NCBI RefSeq assembly: GCF_003144195.1
Contig: NW_020290007.1
Location: forward strand, 5,556-69,555
Source of the DNA: Ceraceosorus guamensis
Lineage: Eukaryota > Basidiomycota > Exobasidiomycetes > Ceraceosorales > Ceraceosoraceae
Length of the DNA: 64,000 nucleotides
Direction: 5' to 3'
A program made the translations under genes and the position numbers. The notes below the pieces were generated by a model that was not told the DNA's origin, searched no databases, and saw only the letters and a program-made list of their open reading frames with translations. Below are positions 1-11,086 of the stretch, one piece after another (position 1 is the stretch's first letter; every line of letters begins with the position of its first letter).

Positions 1-14
1 GGGGGGGGGGGGGG
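1..14. repeat. Run of 14 G at the window edge
   Basis: The window opens with fourteen consecutive G, inside what should be the second visible intron of the condensin gene. No similar G run was noticed elsewhere. A contig-end or sequencing artefact is the simplest reading, which would also explain why the condensin gene is cut here. Confidence 0.6.
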
Positions 15-73
15 CGACTCTTGAGTGAGAGCATCACAACAAGCCACATCGTCTCACAGAGAAAACGACATAC

Positions 74-2141
74 CTTTGCCAGCAACGCTGCCAAACACTC
101 CTTTGCGCATCTTCCAATGCTCTGGCCCCGCCCAATTCTTGGTGAGTTGCCGATCAAAGTAATCGAACATGTCTCCTTCCGCAGCGCCTTCTCCATCGGC
201 ATCTTCTGCGTTCTTGAACGCGAGCTGCAGACCTCGATCTCCCGGGCCAGCAGGACTAGACCCAAAGCCAGCGCCTTGACCGCTTGGACCGGCCACGGTG
301 TAGGGATGTGCTCCATCCTCATCGCCTCCATGAAGAAGGTGGCCCCCAACACCCTGACTCGCCCCAGGTGCAGCATTGCCGAAGATGTCGTCGTACTCCC
401 CGTCATCTGCCTCTCCCCCTCCAGAACCGAAGACGTCCACACCCTCTCCGCCAAAGTCGTCGGGGCCATCGTCAAAGCCGCCAAAGTCTCCTTCAACGCT
501 GTCTGGCGGAATGGATCCCAGTCCGTCGTCTTCGGCGGGTTGGTGACCTTCAGAGCCAAGATAGTGAGATGCGAGCGCTCCAAACGGCGTGTCGTCATCA
601 GCTGCAAAGCGGAAAGCGGAAAACGTTGGGCATACAGTGCGGTGATTGATCAGGGCGCCCAGGGCACTGTCGCCTTCGGCATACACAGCTTCATCTTCGC
701 CAAACAGGGTAACGCGAAGACTTTCGAGGTCCACTGAATCCTCCACGCGGACGCCTTCTTGCTGAGCTTCTGTTTCCGGCATCGGCGTCTTTTCCCTCTC
801 GGAAACATCTTCGGCCACTTGTTCTTCGGCACCGTCGGTCACGTCGGCTACATCGCCAGCATCAAATACGATTCGAACTTTGCCATCTACGCCGAGGTGA
901 TTCATGAGCAACCCTCCAGCTCCACCTTCGTCGAAGTCTGCGCTCGTCTTCTTGAACAGAGGATCTACAGTGAATTCCAAGTCGAGGCGCTTAGCAGCAA
1001 TCTGGTTGAAAGACTTGACCAACGTTGCCTCTTTAGCTTTGCTGCGCTTTTTCTTCTTTCCGCCAGCTCCGCTCCCCTCATCCTCTTCGCCATCCTCGCC
1101 TTCTTCGTCATCGCCGTCCTTTCCGGAGCGACCCTTCTTGCCCTCCACGTCATCTTGCAAGCCAGACAGCAACTTGCCTGTCTCGACGACCACGCTGTCC
1201 ACTCGGGATGTCCAAACCTTGATGCATCCATCCAGGGTACATGACGCTTTCTGAAAGTTGATGGTCCCATCGCCCGTGTCTGACCGCAGCAGCGACATGT
1301 CGTGAAAGTAATCGATGAGGGCAAAGGACCACGTGTTGGTCGAATTGATTTTCTGCCACAGCCAGGGCGAGCGATATTAGCCAAGGGGTGGTGCCAGACA
1401 CTCGCAGCTGTGATCACTCACATTATCCGTAGCCATCTTCATCCACTCTTCAAAGCTGGTCGAGTCGACATTTAGCTTGACCACCTCCTTTGCGGCCCCT
1501 GCATGGGCAGCATCGCTCGCTGCCGCAGCAGCGTTCAAGCTCGCTCCCAGGCTGCGGCGGGGTCCATGGGATCTAGCCAGAGCAGCGACGCCTCCTGTGC
1601 GACGCGATGAGGTGAGATCGTTGCCTGAGGCAGCGTGAGCGTTGGCATCCGAAGAGGGGCCACCAGGAGCATCTCCTCCCCTTCTGGACGCTGAGACTGA
1701 AGCCATTCTAGACTTGCTCAGTCCTGAAGCTCCTCCTGGAAGGCGTGGCTTGGAAGCGTTTGGGCGAGATGGAGCGACAGGTGGCGGGCTTCTCAGATCC
1801 GTGAGGGTCAAGTCGCCAGACACGTCCTGCGAATTTTCCTTGTCGTCGTTGTCCTCATCGTCTGTCTCGTTCAGGATCAATCCTCTGCTGGCAGCCTGAG
1901 AGACCCGACGAGGTATGCCTGACCTCCTCGGACCGTTGCCCTTTCGAGGCGGTGGCGGCGTCCCGCTGCTACTGCTGACCATCTTTGGGTGTGCTTGCGC
2001 GCGGTTGAAAGGTCCGAGCGGCTCTCTTCGCTGGGGTTGCGGCAGCGTCCCGTTTGCCGCGCGTTTTGACGCGTGCGCACTGGGTGATGGGGTCTCGCTG
2101 TCTTGTCGACCCAGATGCCGAGCTGACGCGGCCGCTGGCAT
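74..2141 (-). CDS. BRN1: Condensin complex kleisin subunit (Brn1/CAP-H/Barren), 3' end missing
   Basis: Non-SMC kleisin of condensin, which bridges the Smc2/Smc4 heads during mitotic chromosome compaction. Two exons are visible, 2141-1422 and 1352-74, joined across a 69-nt intron (1353-1421, GTGAGT donor). A further GTATGT donor at 73 opens an intron that runs out of the window, so the C-terminal part is absent; about 666 residues are present. The N-terminus is basic and Ser/Pro-rich with LNETDDE. The kleisin core reads FEEWMKMATDN, then KINSTNTWSFALIDYFHD across the splice, and DGCIKVWTSRVDSV. A Lys-rich acidic linker follows, then FDYFDRQLTKNWAGPEHWK, a Brn1 hallmark. The ATG at 2141 opens the long frame; a later in-frame ATG (MVSSSSG) is possible. 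Family identity is firm from these motifs; start and 3' structure are not. Confidence 0.92.
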
Positions 2142-3213
2142 CGCTGAATCGTGCGCTTACGTTCAGCTGGATGAGATGCGTGATGTGGGAGAGCGACTGA
2201 TGATGAGGCGGGCACGGCGAGCGTGCCTGCTGTGGAAGCCAGCAAATCTCGCTCCGAATGGTATCCTTGCGCGTGCAGCCGAGACCGACAGGTGCTCGCA
2301 GCCGCCAGGCGTGCGTGCGTGCGTGCTGCTTGTGCTGTGCTGTTGATGTCGCTGCAGGCACGCAGATCGCTGTAGCCGGGCAATTTGAGCAGTCTGAGTG
2401 GTGTTGCACCGAAGGCGCACAAGTCTGAGCAAAGGGGATGACGAAGAGGGGCAGGAATGGAGATCGCTGTCATCTACTTAGTACTATGTGCTCTCATACG
2501 TGTCATACGTGAAGGTCATGCCATTCACCAAGCGCGACAGCCCCGCTGTCTTCGGGACTCAAGCGGCATCAAGCAACATGTGCCATCTTGAATCATCCAC
2601 TCACACTCAAATCCGTGCAGGTGAGTGTTGAGTGGACCATGCAGCCATGCACGCGCAGCAGTAGACCTGACCAGCATGCCATGCACCCACGTACTATAGC
2701 TGCACGGTGTGGTCGTGTTGACCGCGACAGGCGGGCGTGCGCGCGCGCGCGCACTTCGCTCGTTCGCATGTGCTGCAGCATCAGCATTCAGCAGTCGTAC
2801 AGTCGCGCAGACTCGACCAGCGGCGCGCGTAATAAGACGCGCTTAACGCGCGCGTCTCAGAGCTACCACGTGACTGAATGAATCGTCCTTCCGCGGATGA
2901 AGTCTTGGGGCCGCGAAGGTGTCGCTTTCGCCTGATGGCGAGCATCGCTTTCTTCTCGCGCGTCTTGTGTACTTCTTTGAACGCCAGGTCCATGCGCACG
3001 ATTCACCAGCATCATCCCACGTCTCCATCATCAAATTTCTGGACACCTAGTCAGCCAGCTTTCGAGCTCGCGAGACCTGCCAAGACACACGTCGTTAGCA
3101 GGACGTGGTGTTAGGGCTACGCTATTTTCATCGCCAATCGACAGAACCAGCCTTGCCGACGGCTCTATATAGGATCTCACCCTGAAAGCTGTGATCCTAC
3201 CGTCGTGGTCGTT
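2142..3213. other. Divergent intergenic region between BRN1 and NUP170
   Basis: About 1.07 kb separates two divergently read genes, so it should hold both promoters. It contains an alternating GC tract (about 2737-2752, GCGCGC) and a TATA-like site near the NUP170 start. The short open frames here overlap each other on both strands and show no family motifs. No RNA gene seen. Confidence 0.6.
3166..3172 (+). promoter_or_regulatory. TATA-like element upstream of NUP170
   Basis: TATATAG lies about 42 bp before the ATG at 3214, in an otherwise GC-rich stretch. The spacing would give a very short 5' leader. It is a pattern match only, with no transcript evidence. Confidence 0.3.
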
Positions 3214-6200
3214 ATGTCGCTCATGGCCTCATACAACCAAGCTCGGAATGCGGCAGCGCCTAGTAGCTCGCAGGTGATCCAGACATCCTCCGACCAAAAG
3301 GTCATCGGATCCGGCAACCACGAGGTCAACGACATGATCACCGCCGGTCCTAGCACCGAAGACTTTGCTCGACTTGCCCGGGCGGATGCAGTCGTCGCAA
3401 ACACATTGAGGGAGGACGAAGTGTACCCAGATCTGGTGGAGTGGCTAGGCAACCCCCAGACACATGCCAGGCTGTATGCTGCTCCACCATGGGCGCCTGT
3501 CACAAACAGGAGAGTGTTGCCTATTCCTGACGAAGTCATCGAGGCTATCAGCTGTGAGTATTCGCTGCAGGTTGCGAGTAATCGCCAAGAGAGTAGCGCA
3601 CACGAGCTTGGGTCATCGTGGCTGCTTTCTCGTGAGGCTGACTCGTAGATGCGCCTCGCGTGTCAGCTCCACAATCCCGAGCTGCCCAGGGGTTATTTCC
3701 CTCAATCTCGAGAGCTTGGATCATCATCGACACTCGCCTGTACTTGTGGAGCTACAGTGATGGCGGTAGCGGCGCATTCGAATCCTTTGAGCATCCAGAC
3801 AGCGTGATCCAATCTGTTGGTCTCGCTCGGCCGAAGCCAGGCGTCTTCATCGATTCCATCTCGCACCTTCTTGTCGTTGCGTCGACTTCCTCTATCATGC
3901 TACTTGGCATCTCCTTCGAGCCTAGCACGGCTTCGGCAACCGGAGAGAACGGTGCCAGTGGCTCCAGTCACGCTCCTGAAAGTCTCAAGCTCTACATGAC
4001 CGCAATACAGGCCAATACGGAGGGCGTAACGCTGGCAAACATCCGGGGTACCGATGACGGCCGCATCTTCGCAGCAGGCTCAGACAACAACCTTTATGAA
4101 ATCTCGTACACCTCCGCTGAGGGCTGGTGGTCCTCAAGATGCTGGACCACCAACCTGACTCAAAAGCGTTTTGCGAATCTACTTCCAACCATCTTTGGTA
4201 GCCCTGCACAGCGTGAGTCTTTGGAAAGCGAGAGCAAGTGTGCATGCCCTCGAAGAGTGTCCACTGACTCTTCTCGAGTGCAACAGAGGGGATCTCTGCC
4301 GTAGAAGTGGATAGCAGCAGGGGCTTGATGTGGGTATTGTGGGCCAAACGGGAAATCGAACTCTGGTCCATCTCGCCAGGCGTGACGCCCCGATCCATTG
4401 CTCGCTCTACCGAGATAGCCAAGTCCATCAGCACTTTCCTTCCGAACGCTTCCCTCTGGGGTCCACCAGGAGACTTCTACATCGAGTGGATTGGCGCATT
4501 GCCAGCTAGGGAAAGCAAGACTGCCCATCTCGTCGCTATCACCAACAGAGGTGTCAGACTTTTTTTCAGCGCTTTCCATTCTTTCGGATCCAGGCCCGAA
4601 ACGGTGCGCTTAATGTTCTGCAGACTGCCTCCTCAAGCTGGACAGCTGTCTGAGCCCGTTAGTCAGCAACGCGCCGGAGAGCATGCAAGAAGCGCCCCTC
4701 AGGGCTTTCAGGCGTACCACGGTCACCATGCGTATGGCTTGACCCTCATGTCTGGCAAGAATCCTGAAGATCCCACTGGCGCTACCGATCTGCTGTTGGG
4801 CGTGACGAGGCCTGCTGCATGGAAAACGTTTAGCGCACCGGTTGCACCAGCCACATACTCCCAAGCTGGTCCTCACAACGCATCGCAGAATGACACAGAT
4901 TCCGCGACGTTTGTGCTCATACGGGGTGCCACGTGGGATATTCAGGAGGTTGTGAATGCTTCTGCTGCTACGGCGATTCCAGCGGCCAATGTGGTGTCGC
5001 CTTTGGTGGCGCAATTCGTCTCGCCGCCGCGCATCGTCCTGGTGCTCACTAATTCCGGCATCAACGTCATCACGGAGGTGCGCCCTATGGACACCTTGTG
5101 CAGCATTCTGGAGGGCTCAACGGGAGTCGATGCATCGTTGCTGCACTTCATTGAACTGTGAGTGCTGGGAGGGGAGACCATCTGCGCGCCCCTCTGCTGT
5201 GTTGACCCGATTTGCGCGACTCTATTTTCAATCTCAGCTGGGGCGCCAATCAGACCTGCGCCATGGCGCTAGCTGTTGCAACCCGCAACTCTCAACTGCT
5301 ACTTGCGCCGGAGACCTTGCTTGCAGGATCCAAAGGAGGTGTGCACCAGGCTGAGACGCGCATGCTAGGTGCGGAAGTTGTGTCGTCCGCCTGGCGGACC
5401 TATTTCGACTTTGGAGGATCTCCCCGATACGAGCCGCCGCCTCGACCGAGCATGTCGCCCTCAGATGGTCACACGTTCCACAGTGCCAAGTACTACGGCT
5501 TGACTATTTACCTGGCACGACTTGTTCGTTCGTTCTGGACGAAGAATGTGACTCAGAGGTTGGTTGTACCGGGCGAAGGAGAGCGCCAGCAAGCAGCTAT
5601 TGGCAGTGCCACGCTCTCGGCAGCACAAAAGGATTTACGATCCCTGCAGACTTTCTTGACTCAGAATGCCCAGCTCTTCGGAATCGGATCCAGTGCGCGA
5701 GGCAAAGCTGGAGCAGGCGCCAACGATGTCAACCAGATCGCTTTTCAACAGGAGCAAGAAGCGTTCGATGCGCTTCGACAACTGCTTGCGCGGACCATTG
5801 AGGCGATGTCCTTCGTCTTGTTGCTGATCGACTATCGTCTGCCATCGATCGTATCGCGGTGCAAGCCAGAATCGCAAACGAAGCTGTCGCAACTGACGTT
5901 CTCCGGTCTTGTCACCACATCAAATGGGAGCGAAGTGGCTAGGAACCTTGTCGAAGCGGTCATCGATTCTCAAATGGCTGCTCAAGTCAGCATCGACGCA
6001 GTGGCGGAAGTGTTGCAAGAGCGATGCGGAGGCTTTTGCAATGCCGATGACGTACGACTCTATAAAGCGCTGGAAAGCCTGAGAAAGGCGCGAGAAGCGC
6101 AGAACGATGGTCAAAAGCAAGATTTGCTTCGCGAAAGCGCACGATTGCTCAACCGCGCTTCCGCGCATTTGCCTTTCGAGAAGCTGGAGACTATATGCAA

Positions 6201-8001
6201 GGACTACCGCGAACTTGGCTTCGACAGCGGCGCAATCGAACTCCCTCTCAGGTGCGCCGCACAGTGGGACATCAACGGAGCGGCTTTGTCCTATCGCAAC
6301 GATGGCATGCCGGCTGGCGATGTCTCCCGTCAGCAAATGTTCGAGGGGAGCATGAAGTGCTACACCCTCGTCATTGCCGCGCTCGAGGCTCTAGATGCTC
6401 AAGTAGCGCAAGTACACCAAAGTACAGATCCTGCAGTTCAATCCACATGTGAGTCATGCTGTGGCTCATCTTGGCCTGTCAACGGCATTGCTCACGTACA
6501 TCTGCCTGCGTGCTCATCGCAATCAAGTGAAATCGTTGGAAATCCGACGAAAAGACGCGTACCTGCAAGCCGAAGGTGCCTCCAACGCCCTGTTCCACGA
6601 CGCCCTGTACGACTGGCTACTTTCGCGCGGAAAGACAGACGAGCTGCTCCGCATGCGAACGCCATACATCGAGGAATATTTGCGTTCGGAGCCCGTCACT
6701 TTGCAGAGGTGTCTCTTATTGTGCGACTGGTACACGAACGTTGGGCAAAACTACGCTGCGGCCCAGGTGTACGCCGGTCTAGCGTCATCCACAGAGTGAG
6801 TAGTCCAGCTCGTGCGCGACAAAGCTTCTCGTGCTCATCCTGTTGTCGCCCCCAAAGGCTCGATCTGCGACTTGAAGACCGGGTAGAATACCTCGCCAAA
6901 GCTTCCAGCCACGCAAAGTCCTCTCATGTGCACGGCAACGATGTCGTGGAATTCATCACGAATGTCGACGACTCGCTCGAGACTGCGCGCGTGCAGGTCG
7001 AGGTCTACTCTTTCACTCGAGACGCTCCAGACGACTTTATCGAGCCTTCAACCAAGCAAGAAATATTGCAAATTCTGGACGCTGAGCTCTTGACTATGTC
7101 AACAGTGAGTGGCGCACCGCCACTAGTGCTACGACAGCTTCGCATCCTCCCTTTGCTTGGATAAATGTTCTGACACTTGTCTTGCGCCCGCAGCTGTACA
7201 AGTCGTTCGCCCAGCCATATTCTATGCACGAAGTGAAACTCATGATCTACGAGATTTCAGAGCACGACGACCCCGCTCTAGTTGAGCAAGAATGGAATGA
7301 GCTCATTCTCGAAGGTGAGCTCCACAAGGCTTGACCTTCAACGATGAAGTGCCTGCCTCCGACTCTGACCTGGCTTGGTTCTCTTGCTCATATGCGCAGC
7401 TGAGGAGAGTGCTGCGCCTGAGCAACGTTTTGAAAGAGTTGGTGTGCTCATAGTTGATCTAGGAAAACGCTTCATCGGCTCTAGCATCGCCTTTCCGATC
7501 GGTGAGCCGTGCGAAGCACTTGAGAAATCTGTGTCGCCGTGGTCGCCCAGCCTTGCTGACTTGATGTTGTCTTGGCGTGTAGACAACCTGCTGGCTAGGC
7601 TTTTGCGGTACGCCTTCGAGAACAGAGAGGCGCAAGAAATACCTCTCGGCTGGGCTTCCTCGACGCTCATTTTGGCAGGCGCTGCTCAAGAAGAGGTGTA
7701 CGATGTCGAAGATAGCCTCTTCGAGATGAAGCGAGAGCCTTTCAACTCGGATGCTGGGGTGCATTTCCTGCTCGCAGAAATTGGCGCTTTGTTGACGAAT
7801 TGGCTGGACGACCTGTCTTCCGGCTATGCCCGAAGTGGTTTCCCCGCCAAGAGAGTGGACGACTCTATTGGCGTTTACATCTCTGCGTTGAGCGGGCAGC
7901 AAGCTGCTTTGCCGGCTCGATCGGCATCTCACCTGCCTGAGATTCAGGAGACCGTCAACGGATTCAAGGCCCTACATGAAAGAGTCCGAAGGACTTTCTG
8001 A
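3214..8001 (+). CDS. NUP170: Nucleoporin Nup170/Nup155 family (inner-ring scaffold)
   Basis: Large scaffold nucleoporin of the inner ring of the nuclear pore complex. Nine exons give 1380 residues, close to the roughly 1390 of human Nup155: 3214-3553, 3649-4212, 4287-5157, 5238-6448, 6528-6795, 6858-7104, 7194-7314, 7400-7501, 7583-8001. Phase closes at every junction. The N-terminal half is the beta-propeller (YEDLVEWL-like region, GLFPSISRAW, DTRLYLWSY, SSRGLMWVLWAKREIELWSI). The family motif SAKYYGLTIYLARLVRSFW leads into the C-terminal alpha-solenoid (LEIRRKDAYLQAEG, LFHDALYDWLL, YEISEHDDPALVEQEWN). The intron 7502-7582 is a multiple of three and could also be read through; its GTGAGC donor and GCTGACTT branch region favour splicing. 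The ATG at 3214 is the first in frame. The stop lies 75 bp from the convergent SWD2 stop. Confidence 0.91.
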
Positions 8002-8076
8002 GCGAGGGATGAATACCATATGGCTTGAAGGTGTCGATGTTTGCTCGTGTGCTGATTCGCCTGGCGCGCGCAAGTC

Positions 8077-9939
8077 CTACTCTTCGGGAGGTGGAACCAG
8101 CCACATTGTGAGATCATGGCTGGCAGTGGCGAGCACTAGCAATTTGAGATGCTATTAGCTGAAGCTTTGCTGGTCGGGTGCAGTGCATTACTCCCGCCGA
8201 CGTGAGACTCACTTGCTGTTCGCGGATTGAAGGCCAAGGACCGGATGGCGCCGCTTGAATGACGGTGTGAGCTTTTGAAAGGATGGATGTCGATGGGTTC
8301 AGCGAGGGATGCCTGAGTGGAAGCTGGGATGGCCCAGTAAAGCACATCTCCGCTCGAGGTGCCTGTCAGCGCAGCAAAAGGTGATTGTGAGGATCACAAG
8401 CGTCACACCACCGGAGCGCGGAAAGGGTGACCCTCACCTGCAACAATGAAAGCGCCATCCGCGGACCAACTGAACTCTTGACCCGATATCCCCGCTTCTT
8501 GGACCGCTTCGGTCGCGCCCAAGCCTCCTGCAGCATCTTGCAAGCCTTGATGACCTAACAGACGAAATCGCAAGACCCCTGCACGAGTGTCTAGGATGTA
8601 GAGTGTATCGTTGGCTGTTCCAACGAGCAGCAACGAGCCGTCAGAGCCCGAAGTCCCGCTCGGACTGAAGGCCAATGCAGTGGGCACAGTCCTTTCTGGA
8701 AGCGCAATGCTCAGAAAAGGCGTCTTACGAGATAGATGAGGGGAATGCCTATGAGCTTACCCGCTCGTCAAGTGCCCGAGTGACTCACGACTCGTACTGC
8801 TATGCTCACTAGGTGGAATGAGCGCACGTCGTAGAGCAGAACGAGCGCCCTTTCGCTGATGGTAAGGGCGAAAACCAGACCTGTGGAGTCGTACGCTACA
8901 ATCGGGTGACCTTTCACTCGCATCAGACCCTTGACAAGGGAGCAGTCCCAGCTTGTTGAGTTTGCATAACGAGGACGATGGGAGCCCCTTCGAGCGACTA
9001 CTATCCTCACCTGAGTGTGAGAAGATCTGAGATCCCAAAGCCGCACAGACTCATCCACAGCGCCGCTGAGGAAGGTTTCGTCCAACGGCGACATCTGGAG
9101 TGTGGTGACCCTACCGAGCCAAAGTACTTGTCAGTCTTCAGTGGGTCCCATTCGTGGACTCGAAGCGACTCACTTGGCCTTGTGACCTCTGTGATATTGA
9201 AGATATGTGTTCTTTTCAAGCGAATGCTGCCTAATGGTGTCTGCGCGTCGAAGGCCGATCATGTTGAGCGTGACTCAGCTATACCTAATTGAGCAAGGAG
9301 CTCACCATCTTCCTTAGTACTAGCATGGATGATGGCAGAGTTGGTGTGTGTGAAACGCGCCAGATGTACTCCGTACTTTTTGGAGTAGAGTGTCCGAGTG
9401 CTCCTAGAGAAGCAAAAGGATGTGGTAACAGTCAATCGACCAAGTCCTGCCCGCTCAGCATGCGCCAAGGTACTGAGCATCTTCAAACTTTCCTCAAACG
9501 ACTGTTCGGTCGACAAATGACCGCACCCTTAAAACCCGTATTCCTTTACTCACTTGCCCTTCCGACAATCGTACACCTGAAATGTCTCGTTCTCCGCCGC
9601 TGTGACCAGATGCTCTCCTCGATCATCGAAGCACATGCTGGTAATGTGCGGCAGCTTCGACTGGTCGGTCTGCTTTAAGCTACCCACTTGCTCTGTTGTA
9701 GCGTCATGCTTGGACGATGCGGCAGGTTGCGCTGGTCTGAAGACCTTTGTCGGACGCAGAGAAGCGAGTAGATTCTTGCTTATGGTGACGTATCCTGCCG
9801 GAGGGTGTTTGTCAGTGCCCTCGCTTGCAGACTTCTTTGACCCGGAAGCGGAGACGCCGTGGACGCCAGCAGCACGGGACGAAGCTGATGCAGCATACGC
9901 TGCGACAGCGCCGATGTGGTGAGTCGAGGTGCCGTTCAT
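8077..9939 (-). CDS. SWD2: WD40 protein Swd2/WDR82 (COMPASS and CPF subunit)
   Basis: WD40 propeller protein that in yeast serves both the Set1/COMPASS H3K4 methyltransferase and the cleavage/polyadenylation factor. Eight exons on the minus strand give 421 residues: 9939-9554, 9403-9306, 9240-9174, 9110-9011, 8929-8810, 8723-8438, 8362-8213, 8135-8077. Repeat motifs appear in the expected order: SMCFDDRGEHLVTAAENE, KYGVHLARFTHTNSAIIHAS, DTIR...NTYLQYHRGHKAKV, TTLQMSPLDETFLSGAVDES, VRLWDLRSS, GHPIVAYDSTGLVFAL, LSIALPERTVPTALAFSPSG, and a last blade ending LATASHDLTMWL. Compared with yeast Swd2 (329 aa) it carries an extra N-terminal segment of about 70 low-complexity residues and a 60-residue insertion before the last blade. 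The match across all eight junctions makes the identity secure. Confidence 0.93.
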
Positions 9940-11086
9940 CGTGAGGGACGCCCTGTGCTTGTGAAGTCAGGGTGGAAAGCCGAGTTGAAGCTGCGCACTT
10001 TGAGCCCCCTGAGCGCGCTGCTCACCGGCGCAATGCCAGAAAGCGCACGCGGGTCGAGACGTTCAAGAATGGAGCAGAGGCATCAGCACGCTTGCTGGCA
10101 TCTCGCGTTTGTACAAAGCTCCCAAGCGAGTCTTGCTTGACTGTGCGAGTGAGGAGTGGATGGAGGTGCAAGAAGATCCTCGTACCGTGCGAAAACGGCC
10201 AAATCATTAAAGCTCATGATCGATCGATGTGTCCGCGGCTGCCGCGGCTGCTGCTGCATGCCCGACCTGCAAACCGCGGATGCTGCTGCAGCAGCCTTGC
10301 TGCGTGCGTGGTGCATGAATCGTGAATGTATGCGCCCCAGATCCCGCCTCAGTCACGAGAGACTCCAGACGATCGAGGCGGCACCCACCCACCCTCATTT
10401 CCAGCCAGACGTCTCCTCTCTGATGAGGTCATCTGGGTCATATTCGTGCGAGCTTTGAACCTTTCCCCATACTCTTCATTCAATACTGCACTCCTTCTGC
10501 TCGCTGCACCGCCGCGTCGCGTCCAGCGAGGTCTTTGCGACTGGCCCATCGGCAATCTGAGTCTGAGCAGTACTTGCAGCTGGCACCACCACGACGATCA
10601 GCAAAGCATTCGAAGAGCCAAATCTCGTGACGGCGAACAGGCCTGAAACGGCAAGCCAGCTCTGGCTGTTCCACTAGCAACTCTGGCGTGGAGCTCAACA
10701 AAGCCAATCAAGTCACGCGACCTTGCGCATGGACTGGGTGCTGCAGCGCGTGGCTGTGGGCAAGGCAGCTCTTTTGTCCGAGAGCCAGAATTACAGTCAG
10801 AGTACCTATAATTGCAGCGTTGGCACAGGCCTCATTGACTTTGCTTGCCGCAAAGCGTCTTTATACCAGTAGCCACCTCTGTCTCGCCCCAGCAGTAGAC
10901 GGCTGCCACCCTTCTGCCTCAACGTCTGCTCCATTTCCTTTGAGCTCGCCTGAGAAACCCGTGCACGTTGGCCCCTGCTCAATTTTCGATGTGTGGAAAG
11001 GTCCAGCGAATGACGACATCACTTCGACGTCGCCACATCACGACTCTTGCTAAGCCAAAGCGGTTGCACCTGAATGAAAAGGCAGG
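9940..11086. other. Divergent intergenic region between SWD2 and the EH-domain gene
   Basis: About 1.15 kb between divergently read genes. It has GCGGCTGCCGCGG-type GC-rich patches near 10230-10270 and pyrimidine-rich stretches before 11087. Open frames up to about 120 codons overlap on both strands and have no recognisable motif. No tRNA or other RNA gene seen. Confidence 0.55.
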
